This document shows, piece by piece, positions 25,077-34,135 of a DNA stretch of 64,000 nucleotides. The first letter of the stretch is position 1. The number at the start of each line of letters is the position of its first letter. The notes under the pieces are model-generated. The model ran no database searches, was not told where the DNA came from, and was given only the letters and a program-made list of their open reading frames with translations. Position numbers and translations under genes: made by a program. The DNA is from Bacteroidota bacterium (GTDB lineage: Bacteria > Bacteroidota > Bacteroidia > Bacteroidales > JACABE01), in assembly GCA_026391675.1 (NCBI GenBank), contig JAPLDQ010000042.1, positions 62,001 to 126,000 of the forward strand, written 5' to 3'.

Positions 25077-25105
25077 TAGTTTATAGCTAAATAGATTATT
25101 ACTGC

Positions 25106-27574
25106 ATGTCAAATACCAACAATATCAGCAAAAAGAATGTTTTTAAAAACAAACTTGAAGTTGAACCTGAAAAAAAGAAAAAGAAAAACGACTCCAAAAA
25201 GTCTTTTGATGGATGGAATAAAATCTTTGCCAACGAAAAATCCTTGAAGGTAATAGGCGTATTTTTGATTCTTTTTGCGCTTTTTCTGACTTTCTCCTTT
25301 ATTTCATTTTTCACAACATGGTGGATGGATTATGATAAAATTTCCCATGCCGGATTGCGTGATATTTTATTCAATAATTCTATTGAAACCACTAATATGT
25401 CAGGCCGGCTGGGTGCAGCGCTCTCTCATATTTTTATTAAAAAATGGTTTGGTGTAGCTTCTTTTATCTTTATTTTTCTTTTTTTTATTACCGGCTTAAA
25501 ACTGCTCAAAATCAATTTGCTTAAATTATCAAAAGCATATGGTTTTTCGTTTTTTATACTGATTTTTGCTTCCGTTGGATTTGCTTATATTTTTAAAAAC
25601 AGCAATTACATTATATTGGGCGGTGAATTCGGTTACGAAACATCAAGTTTTCTGGAAGGTTTATTGGGAAAGATAGGAGCAGGTATATTATTGGTTTTCG
25701 CCTTTTTATGTTTTCTGATTGTTGCTTTTAATACTTCTTTCCGTTTACCCATATTAAGTAAGGAAAATAATGATGAAATTACTGAAGATAACACTGCTGT
25801 TGGTAATTCATATATTGATACCCCTAAAGAAGAAGATGCTATAGAAGAGGTAGATAACGAGCTTGAGCCCGGAAGTCTTGATTTTGAAGTCGTAACAAAA
25901 GCAACAAAACCTGCAAAACCTGCTCAGTCTGAAACTGTTATTGATAATAAGAATGATGTAATCTTTACTGTTGAAACCCCTGCTGAAACCTTTATCAATC
26001 AGGATGAAGATGAGGAAACCCTTCTGGAATCTGAAGATGAGATTGCTATGGTGCATAATACCATCGACAGTGAATACGATCCACGGCTTGATTTATCCAC
26101 CTATCAGTTTCCTACGCTTGATTTAATGGCAGACTACAACGAAAGTCCATCTGCTGTTCAGAATGATGAATTGATTTCGAATAAGAACAAGATTATTGAA
26201 ACCCTACGTAATTATTCTATTGAGATTGTTCAGATAAAAGCTACCATCGGCCCAACAGTAACCCTTTACGAAATAGTACCGGCACCGGGTGTAAGAATTT
26301 CCAAAATTAAAAACCTCGAAGATGATATAGCCCTGAGTTTATCAGCTTTGGGTATCCGTATTATAGCACCGATTCCGGGTAAAGGAACCATTGGTATTGA
26401 AGTTCCTAACCAGAATCCTCAGATTGTTTCCATGAAAACCATGCTGAGCAGCGAGAAATTCCAGAATTCAAAAATGGAACTGCCCATCGCAATTGGAAAA
26501 ACTATTGCAAATGAACCTTATATTGCCGATCTGGCCAAGATGCCCCACTTATTAATGGCGGGAGCCACAGGACAAGGTAAATCAGTGGGATTGAATGCTA
26601 TCATTGCTTCATTATTATACAAAAAGCATCCGGCTGAAATTAAATTTGTAATGGTTGACCCTAAAAAGGTAGAATTATCACTTTTTAATAAAATTGAACG
26701 ACATTTTCTGGCTAAACTGCCTGATTCTGAAGAAGCCATTATTACCGATACCCGTAAGGTGGTCCGTACACTCAACTCCTTAACCATCGAGATGGACCAG
26801 CGCTATGATCTGTTGAAAGACGCTCAGGTTAAAAATATAAAAGAATACAATACTAAATTTATTGCAAGGAAATTAAATCCTAACGATGGTCACAGGTTTT
26901 TACCTTATATCATTCTTATTGTTGATGAGTTTGCCGATTTAATGATGACTGCCGGCAAGGAAGTGGAAACACCTATCACCCGTCTGGCACAATTGGCAAG
27001 AGCTATAGGTATCCATTTGATAATAGCTACGCAACGCCCTTCTGTAAACATTATTACAGGAACTATCAAAGCAAATTTCCCGGCACGTGTGGCTTTCAGG
27101 GTTATTTCTAAGATAGATTCCCGTACCATCCTTGATACCGGTGGTGCAGACCAGCTGGTTGGCCGTGGTGATATGCTGCTTTCAACCGGTAATGACCTTA
27201 TCCGTTTACAATGTGCTTTTATTGATACTCCTGAAATTGATAATATTGTTGATTTTATCGGAGCTCAGCGTGGTTACACATCAGCCTTTAATTTGCCTGA
27301 ATACCTGGATGAAGACAGTGAGCCAAACAAGGATTTTGACCCTTCACAAAAGGATGAATTATTTGAGGATGCAGCACGTATTATCGTTGCACATCAGCAT
27401 GGTTCTACCTCTTTGTTACAGCGTAAGCTTAAACTGGGCTATAATCGTGCAGGACGTATTATCGACCAGCTGGAAGCTGCCGGTATTGTTGGTCCTTTTG
27501 AAGGCAGCAAAGCACGCGAAGTTAAATACAAGGATGAAATAGCTTTGGAACAGTTTTTGAGAGACAACCGGTAG
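25106..27574 (+). CDS. ftsK: DNA translocase FtsK/SpoIIIE
   Basis: The 822-residue protein has a lysine-rich cytoplasmic start, four membrane helices in the first 220 residues (from VIGVFLILFALFLTFSF), an acidic linker of about 120 residues, and the RecA-like motor with Walker A GATGQGKSVGLNAI and Walker B IILIVDEFADL. The winged-helix gamma domain closes the protein (EDAARIIVAHQHGSTSLLQR, KLGYNRAGRIIDQL). FtsK pumps chromosome DNA at the septum toward KOPS sites to finish segregation and dimer resolution. The linker is much shorter than in E. coli, as usual in Bacteroidota. lolA follows on the same strand. Confidence 0.96.
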   Translation: MSNTNNISKKNVFKNKLEVEPEKKKKKNDSKKSFDGWNKIFANEKSLKVIGVFLILFALFLTFSFISFFTTWWMDYDKISHAGLRDILFNNSIETTNMSGRLGAALSHIFIKKWFGVASFIFIFLFFITGLKLLKINLLKLSKAYGFSFFILIFASVGFAYIFKNSNYIILGGEFGYETSSFLEGLLGKIGAGILLVFAFLCFLIVAFNTSFRLPILSKENNDEITEDNTAVGNSYIDTPKEEDAIEEVDNELEPGSLDFEVVTKATKPAKPAQSETVIDNKNDVIFTVETPAETFINQDEDEETLLESEDEIAMVHNTIDSEYDPRLDLSTYQFPTLDLMADYNESPSAVQNDELISNKNKIIETLRNYSIEIVQIKATIGPTVTLYEIVPAPGVRISKIKNLEDDIALSLSALGIRIIAPIPGKGTIGIEVPNQNPQIVSMKTMLSSEKFQNSKMELPIAIGKTIANEPYIADLAKMPHLLMAGATGQGKSVGLNAIIASLLYKKHPAEIKFVMVDPKKVELSLFNKIERHFLAKLPDSEEAIITDTRKVVRTLNSLTIEMDQRYDLLKDAQVKNIKEYNTKFIARKLNPNDGHRFLPYIILIVDEFADLMMTAGKEVETPITRLAQLARAIGIHLIIATQRPSVNIITGTIKANFPARVAFRVISKIDSRTILDTGGADQLVGRGDMLLSTGNDLIRLQCAFIDTPEIDNIVDFIGAQRGYTSAFNLPEYLDEDSEPNKDFDPSQKDELFEDAARIIVAHQHGSTSLLQRKLKLGYNRAGRIIDQLEAAGIVGPFEGSKAREVKYKDEIALEQFLRDNR

Positions 27575-27576
27575 TA

Positions 27577-27762
27577 AGAGTACTTAGAGTGCCTTGAGTA
27601 CTTGGAGTACTTAGAGTTAAAAAGAAGATTGTTACCTCTTAGCGGATTTGATAAAAAAGTAATGAATATATAAAATACATATCCGTTTAGCGGTTTGTTT
27701 ATAAAGTATTTAAAGTTAAAAGAGTAAATAAATTAGTGTCTTTGTGCCTTTGTGGTATAATT
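27577..27762. repeat. Repeat cluster between ftsK and lolA
   Basis: The 204-base gap is filled with repeats: AGTACTTAGAGTGCCTTGAG then TACTTGGAGTACTTAG directly after the ftsK stop, CCTCTTAGCGGATTTG and CCGTTTAGCGGTTTG palindromes at 27635-27650 and 27683-27697, and TTAGTGTCTTTGTGCCTTTG then TGGTATAA at 27733-27760. Each has relatives elsewhere in the window. No promoter box or terminator was recognised. Confidence 0.7.
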
Positions 27763-27778
27763 AATAAAAAAATTAAAA

Positions 27779-28429
27779 ATGAAAAGAGTTAGTTTTATTG
27801 CATTGTTATTAATGGTTATTTTTTTTAAACAGTCAATATCTCAGGTAGTTGATACAAAAGCGAATGCAATTTTAGACAAGGTTTCAGCCAAAATGAAATC
27901 CTATACCAGTATGAAAATTGAGTTTACCTATACTCTCGATAATAAAGCTGAAAAAATACACCAGAGCAAAACCGGTGTTGTTACCATAAAAGGCGATAAA
28001 TATACATTGAACGTGCAGAAACAAAGAATAATTTCTGATGGTAAAACCGTATGGACCTATATTCCTGATGCCAACGAAGTACAGATAAACAATGTAAACA
28101 CCAAAGACGATGAAGCCTTAAACCCTGCAAAACTGCTTTCTACCTATAATAAAAACTACAGGGCCAAATTAATAAAAGAAGCCATGATGGATGGCGTTTC
28201 CACCCAGATTATAGATTTGGTTCCTATTAAAGGCAAAGCTTTCTTTAAAGTAAGACTGTTGATTGATAAAATTAAATTACAGGTGATAAGTACCGAAATT
28301 TACAATAAGAATGGAAGTATTTATGCCTATAAGGTAAATAAATTTACACCCAACACCAAAGTAGCCGATTCCGATTTTGTATTTAAAGCTGCTGAATTTC
28401 CCGGTGTGGAACTGAATGATATGAGGTAG
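27779..28429 (+). CDS. LolA-like outer-membrane lipoprotein carrier
   Basis: The 216-residue exported protein has a signal peptide ending around KQSISQ and the LolA fold pattern: KMKSYTSMKIEFTYTL, ITIKGDKYTL-like strands (VVTIKGDKYTLNV), SDGKTVWTYIPDANEVQI and a C-terminal NKFTPNTKVADSDFVF. LolA shuttles lipoproteins across the periplasm to the outer membrane. Its place after ftsK is the arrangement usual in Bacteroidota. Whether it acts as a true LolA or a related LolA-fold factor cannot be decided here. It is convergent with the LysM gene, 29 bases away. Confidence 0.85.
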   Translation: MKRVSFIALLLMVIFFKQSISQVVDTKANAILDKVSAKMKSYTSMKIEFTYTLDNKAEKIHQSKTGVVTIKGDKYTLNVQKQRIISDGKTVWTYIPDANEVQINNVNTKDDEALNPAKLLSTYNKNYRAKLIKEAMMDGVSTQIIDLVPIKGKAFFKVRLLIDKIKLQVISTEIYNKNGSIYAYKVNKFTPNTKVADSDFVFKAAEFPGVELNDMR

Positions 28430-28458
28430 GTTAGGGTTTGAAAATTTATGTTTACAGC

Positions 28459-30153
28459 TTATTTATTCACCCCAACATATTTAAAATCCTGCATTTTGTA
28501 AATATTAACAAAGGTATTTTCAAAACCATTGTTTTCGCCGGCTCTTTTAAACACAAAATTAGTTTGAAGAGTATGGGCTTTAATATTGGGCAGGTATTGC
28601 TGGAAATCTGTACCAAAATTGGATAAAGCGGACAGGAAAAAGAGGGCAACATCATAGCCGGCAAAAGCCATTTCATTGGGTTCTGTCAGGTATTTTTCGC
28701 GGAAACGTTTGATAAATGCCTTGGTATCCACTTCGTTGTAATCCACAAAATTTGGTTCATAGAAATGAGTATTGAGTTTAATAAAATATTCAGTTTCAAT
28801 TTTATCAAAATTTTTCCATTGTATAGGAGCTATCAGCGTAATCTTACGGTCTTTTATGCTGTTTAATTTACTGATATAGCCTGTAACAAAGAGTTCACTT
28901 TCTATCAGTGTTATAATCATATTTTCCTTCTCAGCTGAAAGCTTGGCCTGTAAACCTGCAAAACCGGCCTGGCTGTATATTATCTCTTTAGCCGGATTTT
29001 CTTTAACTGATTTTTCTTTAAAAATAGTATTTATTGCAGTTTTAAAGCATTCAGCATGCTTTTTCTCTAATTCTTTTGCATTGTGAATCAGTAAAATATT
29101 GGCAGTTGGAAAGCTGTCAGCTAAATATTTTACAATATTATCCACCTGATTATCGTAAGCCGGCGTTAATTTGAAGGCATAGGGATTGTTTTCCAGTATA
29201 TTCCTGCGTTCAGAAAAAGGATTAATAATAGGAATCTTTTCATTTTTGGCATATTCTGCTACAATTTTAAAGGTCTTATAAAAGAAAGGCCCAACTATCA
29301 AATCCATCTTCGACAGATCATTTTTTTTCAGGAAGCTGGCTGTAAGGGCAGTATCATCAGGCATATCATAGGTAAATACCTTAAGGTTTAATCCTTGTTT
29401 TGCCATAGTATCCACAACCTGCATAAAACCTTCGTAAAACTGAATAAAAGTAAATGATTTAAAATCAGCAGCAGTTTGTTTATTCAATACAACATTCTCA
29501 GGAATAATTTCACCCATATTCTTAAGGTAGAGTGGAATTAACAATGCTATATTATAGGACTTTTTTTTATTCAGTTTTGCCGTAACTGCTTCCTGAATTT
29601 TAGGCTTTTCAACTTCAATATTTTCTTTAGGCAATTCAAGCTGTTGTTGTTCTACTTGTTTTACTTTTTCTTTTTTTATTTCAGTTTGCTTCTTTAACTG
29701 GATTTTGATAATTTGTCCGGGTTTTAATCCGTCTTTCAATTCAGGATTTAGTTTAAGTATGTCTTCTTCTTCAACATTATATTTATGAGCAATGCCATAG
29801 AGTGTTTCTTTGCTGGCAATAGTATGGGTTTTAAAGTTAGAATCTGGTTTTTGTGTAGCAATAACGGCTTCTTTCACCACTTCATTGCTGGGAATCCTTA
29901 TGATCTGGCCAATTTTTAAGTGTAAATTATTGGTATCGGCTTCCAGTACTTTTAAATCAACCTGATAGATTTTTGAAATTGAATAAAGGGTATGTCCTTT
30001 CTCTATGGTATGGAGGTAATACTTTTTGCCATTAACAATTTCTGTTTTATCAGATTTAACAATCGGTTTAGCATCCTGAGCCTGAAGCATACCAAAGGAA
30101 AAAAGAAATAAATACACAAAAATTAATTGCTTTCTGATCAATAAAAACTTCAT
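28459..30153 (-). CDS. LysM protein with a substrate-binding-like domain
   Basis: The 564-residue exported protein has a signal peptide (FVYLFLFSFGMLQAQ), two LysM repeats (HTIEKGHTLYSISKIYQV and HTIASKETLYGIAHKYNV, residues about 48-150), a lysine/glutamate linker, and then a type 1 periplasmic-binding fold from YNIALLIPLYLKNMG to the end, with YEGFMQVVDTMAKQGLN and LIVGPFFYKTFKIVAEYA. LysM binds peptidoglycan; the second domain resembles branched-chain amino-acid binding proteins and the LpoA-type activators of peptidoglycan synthases. It may therefore be a periplasmic wall-associated sensor or regulator rather than an ABC component; no transporter genes are adjacent. Confidence 0.82.
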   Translation of the reverse strand: MKFLLIRKQLIFVYLFLFSFGMLQAQDAKPIVKSDKTEIVNGKKYYLHTIEKGHTLYSISKIYQVDLKVLEADTNNLHLKIGQIIRIPSNEVVKEAVIATQKPDSNFKTHTIASKETLYGIAHKYNVEEEDILKLNPELKDGLKPGQIIKIQLKKQTEIKKEKVKQVEQQQLELPKENIEVEKPKIQEAVTAKLNKKKSYNIALLIPLYLKNMGEIIPENVVLNKQTAADFKSFTFIQFYEGFMQVVDTMAKQGLNLKVFTYDMPDDTALTASFLKKNDLSKMDLIVGPFFYKTFKIVAEYAKNEKIPIINPFSERRNILENNPYAFKLTPAYDNQVDNIVKYLADSFPTANILLIHNAKELEKKHAECFKTAINTIFKEKSVKENPAKEIIYSQAGFAGLQAKLSAEKENMIITLIESELFVTGYISKLNSIKDRKITLIAPIQWKNFDKIETEYFIKLNTHFYEPNFVDYNEVDTKAFIKRFREKYLTEPNEMAFAGYDVALFFLSALSNFGTDFQQYLPNIKAHTLQTNFVFKRAGENNGFENTFVNIYKMQDFKYVGVNK

Positions 30154-30275
30154 TTTCGGCTATTTTACATTTATAACTCTAAGTATTCTCAACTTCTTTT
30201 GAACAAACCACTAAGCGGGTATAAAAATTTCACACTTCGACTACGCTCAGTGTCCGGTTACTCTAAGTACTCATT

Positions 30276-31805
30276 TTATTCCCATTCAATGGTAGCAGGT
30301 GGTTTGGAACTGATATCATATACCACTCTGTTTACCCCTTTTACACGATTGATTATTTCATTGGAAACTTTTGCCAGAAACTCATAAGGCAAGTGTGACC
30401 AGTCTGCAGTCATACCGTCGGTTGAACTAACTGCACGCAAGGCAACTACATTTTCATAGGTTCTTTCATCGCCCATAACACCAACCGATTGAACCGGCAG
30501 CAATATTGCGCCTGCCTGCCAAACCTTATTGTATAATTCGTGGCTTTTTAATTCCTCGATGTAAATATAATCAACTTCCTGTAATATACGTACTTTTTCA
30601 GGTGTAATATCCCCTAAGATTCTGATTCCCAAACCCGGTCCCGGAAAAGGATGACGGTTCAGCAGTTCATCCTTAATACCCAGCGTACGGCCAACTCTTC
30701 TGACTTCATCCTTAAAAAGTGTATTCAGTGGTTCAACTATTTTCAACTTCATATAATCAGGTAAACCACCAACATTATGATGCGATTTGATAGTAGCTGA
30801 AGGACCGTTCACAGAAATGGATTCAATAACATCAGGATAAATGGTGCCCTGAGCCAGCCATTTCACATTTTCGATGGTATGTGCTTCTGCATCAAAAATT
30901 TCAATAAAGGTTTTTCCAATAGCTTTACGTTTGGCTTCCGGTTCTGATAAACCTTTTAAGGCTTTATAAAACTGCTTTTTTGCATCTACTCCTTTTACAT
31001 TTAAGCCCATGTTTAAGTATGAATGCAATACCGTTTCAAATTCATGTTTACGAAGCAAGCCATTATCTACAAAAATACAATGTAAATTTTTATCAATGGC
31101 CTTATGCAGCAATATAGCAGCAACGGATGAGTCAACACCGCCTGATAATCCTAATACTACTTTATCATTGCCTAATTTTTTCTTTAATTCATTGATGGTA
31201 GTTTCAACAAAAGAATCAGGAGTCCAGCTTTGCTGGCATTTACAGATATCAACTACAAAATTTTTCAGTAATATCATACCTTCTGTTGAATGATAAACTT
31301 CAGGATGAAACTGTATGCCGTAAGTAGCTTCATTTTTAATTTTAAAACCGCCGTATTTCACATTAGCTGTACTGGCAATGGTTTCAAAATTATTGGGAAT
31401 GCTCAATATCGTATCTCCATGCGACATCCATACCTGTGAACCATCGCTTAAGCCTTTCATCAATTCATTTTCATGATTTATAAAGCTTAAGTTTGCCCTG
31501 CCGTATTCACGTATGGCTGAAGGCGCAACTTCTCCGCCATTGGTGTGAGATAAAAATTGTGCTCCATAACATACACCCAATAAGGGTACTTTTGTTCTGA
31601 TGGCTGTTAAATCAGGATTAGGGGCGTTTTTATCACGGACAGAAAATGGACTGCCTGATAATATTACTCCTTTAATATTATTTGTTATTTCAGGTATTTT
31701 GTTAAACGGATGTATTTCGCAATACACATTCAATTCCCTGACCCTTCGTGCAATTAACTGTGTATATTGTGAGCCGAAATCTAAAATTAATATTGTTTGA
31801 TGCAT
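30276..31805 (-). CDS. guaA: GMP synthase (glutamine-hydrolysing)
   Basis: The 509-residue protein has the class I glutamine amidotransferase half ([20 protein letters not shown], catalytic Cys in [12 protein letters not shown], His-Glu in [11 protein letters not shown]), the ATP pyrophosphatase half ([19 protein letters not shown]) and the C-terminal dimerisation domain ([16 protein letters not shown], ending PPATIEWE). It converts XMP, ATP and glutamine to GMP, the last step of guanine nucleotide synthesis. Length and all motifs are normal. Confidence 0.98.
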   Translation of the reverse strand: MHQTILILDFGSQYTQLIARRVRELNVYCEIHPFNKIPEITNNIKGVILSGSPFSVRDKNAPNPDLTAIRTKVPLLGVCYGAQFLSHTNGGEVAPSAIREYGRANLSFINHENELMKGLSDGSQVWMSHGDTILSIPNNFETIASTANVKYGGFKIKNEATYGIQFHPEVYHSTEGMILLKNFVVDICKCQQSWTPDSFVETTINELKKKLGNDKVVLGLSGGVDSSVAAILLHKAIDKNLHCIFVDNGLLRKHEFETVLHSYLNMGLNVKGVDAKKQFYKALKGLSEPEAKRKAIGKTFIEIFDAEAHTIENVKWLAQGTIYPDVIESISVNGPSATIKSHHNVGGLPDYMKLKIVEPLNTLFKDEVRRVGRTLGIKDELLNRHPFPGPGLGIRILGDITPEKVRILQEVDYIYIEELKSHELYNKVWQAGAILLPVQSVGVMGDERTYENVVALRAVSSTDGMTADWSHLPYEFLAKVSNEIINRVKGVNRVVYDISSKPPATIEWE

Positions 31806-31869
31806 GGGGATTTTAACTTTTGTTTATATATATTTTATCTAAATTTTATTATTCAGTAAGTAAGTTACA

Positions 31870-32332
31870 AGTACTTGGAGTGCCTTGATTACTTGGAGTA
31901 CTTATTAGTATTTTATTCTTTCTGAGTACTTTTTATTTTATTAGCAATTGAGGTAAAAATAGCCAGCAATTCATTAGCTTCTGTATAAACTGGTTCAATT
32001 ACTTCAGATTTCACCCAATTCAGTTCTTTAATTATTTCAATCCAATAAACTGTTTCACTCGCTTCACTTACACTTATTTTAATTTTATTATAAAAGTCTG
32101 ATTTACTTCTTGATCTGTTAGCTTCCCGATAATTAGCCCCTATGCTGGTTTCTGATTTGCAAAGCTGATTTCGAAAAACAAATCCTTCAGAATTATTGGG
32201 CAAACTAACACAAAGTTTTACTATTTCAATAGCAAATTTCTTTGTTCTGTTTTCCAACTGTAAACTAAACTCTTTATTATCCATATTTTGTGCTGTTTTT
32301 TAACTCCAAGTACTCAAGGCACTCTAAGTACT
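31870..32332. mobile_element. IVS-like unit B: 30-bp inverted repeats around a four-helix-bundle gene
   Basis: The left arm 31870-31899 (AGTACTTGGAGTGCCTTGAT...) and the right arm 32303-32332 (ACTCCAAGTACTCAAGGCAC...) are inverted copies with 28 of 30 positions identical; one mismatch would still pair as G-U. They stand 13 bases after the stop and 18 bases before the start of the enclosed gene, and nothing else lies between them. Solo copies of the same repeat occur at 16147-16195 and 27577-27620. Mobility is inferred. Confidence 0.6.
31913..32284 (-). CDS. Four-helix-bundle protein (23S rRNA intervening-sequence family)
   Basis: The 123-residue protein shows the same family signature as the gene at 22228: LCKSETSIGANYREANRSRS, KSDFYNKIKISVSEASETVYW, with a helical C terminus (ELLAIFTSIANKIKSTQKE). 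The two are clearly related but not recent duplicates, and the repeats around them belong to different families. Members of this family are found inside IVS elements of 23S rRNA genes and as single genes; their function is unknown, with nucleic-acid binding suspected. It sits between guaA and the M23 peptidase gene inside a 30-bp inverted repeat. Confidence 0.9.
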   Translation of the reverse strand: MDNKEFSLQLENRTKKFAIEIVKLCVSLPNNSEGFVFRNQLCKSETSIGANYREANRSRSKSDFYNKIKISVSEASETVYWIEIIKELNWVKSEVIEPVYTEANELLAIFTSIANKIKSTQKE

Positions 32333-32342
32333 CAAGGCACTT

Positions 32343-34061
32343 TTACTTTAGTAATTCAAATTTTATTTCACTTACATTTTGGCGATTATCTTCTGCTTTG
32401 ATTATTAAATAATTACTTTCCTCAAGCGTTTTCATATCGACATCAATTGTAAATAAGTTGTTTTTACCGTCATATTCCATTAAAATCCACTTTTCATTTA
32501 AAAATGCATTGTATTTTGATAGGCCGGCAAGATTATCTGTTATTTTTATTTCTAATTTTTTTATTTTTGTAATATTTGATTTATCTCTGAAATTCAATGG
32601 CTTAATAGCAGGAGCAGTAGTATCAATTACGACTGCAAATTTACCAAAATTATTGATATTTGTTTTAATAAATCCTTTCTCCCATTTACCGCCTTCTGCA
32701 GTTATGCTATGATCTTCTTTTACACGAACTATCAATAGTTTGGAATTTAAGCTATCTGCAATGCTGTCAGGTCGGATGGAAAGGGAAATATTCCGGTGCA
32801 AAGGAGTGTAAATATCATGTATTTCATGTATATTGGATAAGAATTTGCCTGTCCCTTTTGAGCTGTGATATTTCATAATTATATTATCATACAGGGCATC
32901 AGCAGGAAAATTCAGTTTTACTTCATCTGTTATAAAAGAATCTGTTTTGTTATAGGTTATCAGCATACTGCTGTCAGCAGCTGTTAAGCCTAAGTTTTTA
33001 CTATAGTTAAGTGTAGTATCTCTTTTAACATAAAATACAAGTTCACAGCAGTTTCCATTTACATCCAGAACATTGTATCTGAGTTGATGCGAAAGATTAT
33101 CAGAGAGTTGTATCCAGCCTTTTTTACTTACATATTTGTAAATACTTAATTTATTACCCGGCAATATCCGGGTTTGATAGTACTTTATCCCTGTTTTTAT
33201 ATATGTTGCATAATTAATCAGGCAATTTACATAGCGGCTTTCATCAAAAGCAAAACTTTCGAGTATATGTTTGTAAAAAAGCGAAGTATCAATATATAAT
33301 TCCAGCTGATATATTCCTTTTTTGGAGCTGAATTGCTGCACCTGATCAAAGGCTTCAATTCCAAGGTAAAATTTTGCCGGAACAGCAATAGTGTCATGGG
33401 TTTTAAGATATGTTTTTTTGTGTTTTGTAATTACTTCAAATTCGCTTTGATGCAATCCGTCTTCTGTAAATATTTTTACTGACTGAATTACAGGTTGCAG
33501 GGTATCTTCCAATTTTAATCCAAAAAGCAAAGGATTGATAGGTTTTTCAGTTCTTTCATCTCTGATTTCGAAATGCAGATGTGGTCCTTCTGAACCACCG
33601 GAATTTCCTGCTATAGCTATCGTATCTCCTTTTTTTATTCTTATTTTATTTTTAGGCAGCAATAAATCCTGTTCGAAATTTTCTTTTTCGTACTGAAATT
33701 TTCTTAAATATGCAGTAATTGCCGGATTAAATCCCCTGAGATGTCCGTAAACCGTAACATATCCATTGGGATGTGTAATGTAAAGTGCATTCCCAAATCC
33801 CCACGGAGAAACTTTTATTCTGGAAACATAGCCATTGGCCGGTGCATAAACAATGAATCCTTCCTTTTCCTGTGTACGTAAATCTAAACCAGAATGTAAA
33901 TGATTACTCCTGGGTTCACCGAAGGTACCGGCCAGTTTTAATGGAATATGTAGCGGAGACGAAAAGTAATTGATAGGGTATTGTTTCTGTGCAATGACAA
34001 AAGCATTACTAAAAAATAGTAAAAATAAGAATAAGAATATTTTTTTTGTATTGCGTTTCAT
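32343..34061 (-). CDS. M23-family metallopeptidase
   Basis: The 572-residue exported protein has a signal peptide (IFLFLFLLFFSNAFVIA) and near the N terminus an M23 (LytM/lysostaphin) domain: HSGLDLRTQ with the HxxxD zinc ligands, VTVYGHLRGF and HLHFEIRD (HxH). The remaining 370 residues are beta-rich repeats of unknown role. M23 enzymes cut peptide cross-links in peptidoglycan, or, when degenerate, activate amidases; here the zinc ligands look intact, so it is likely an active endopeptidase in the periplasm. Its stop is 10 bases beyond the right arm of unit B. Confidence 0.9.
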   Translation of the reverse strand: MKRNTKKIFLFLFLLFFSNAFVIAQKQYPINYFSSPLHIPLKLAGTFGEPRSNHLHSGLDLRTQEKEGFIVYAPANGYVSRIKVSPWGFGNALYITHPNGYVTVYGHLRGFNPAITAYLRKFQYEKENFEQDLLLPKNKIRIKKGDTIAIAGNSGGSEGPHLHFEIRDERTEKPINPLLFGLKLEDTLQPVIQSVKIFTEDGLHQSEFEVITKHKKTYLKTHDTIAVPAKFYLGIEAFDQVQQFSSKKGIYQLELYIDTSLFYKHILESFAFDESRYVNCLINYATYIKTGIKYYQTRILPGNKLSIYKYVSKKGWIQLSDNLSHQLRYNVLDVNGNCCELVFYVKRDTTLNYSKNLGLTAADSSMLITYNKTDSFITDEVKLNFPADALYDNIIMKYHSSKGTGKFLSNIHEIHDIYTPLHRNISLSIRPDSIADSLNSKLLIVRVKEDHSITAEGGKWEKGFIKTNINNFGKFAVVIDTTAPAIKPLNFRDKSNITKIKKLEIKITDNLAGLSKYNAFLNEKWILMEYDGKNNLFTIDVDMKTLEESNYLIIKAEDNRQNVSEIKFELLK

Positions 34062-34135
34062 ATTTTTTTAATAGCACACTGATGACACAGATTTTACTAA
34101 TATACACTGATTTTTTTAAATTCGGACTTCTGACT

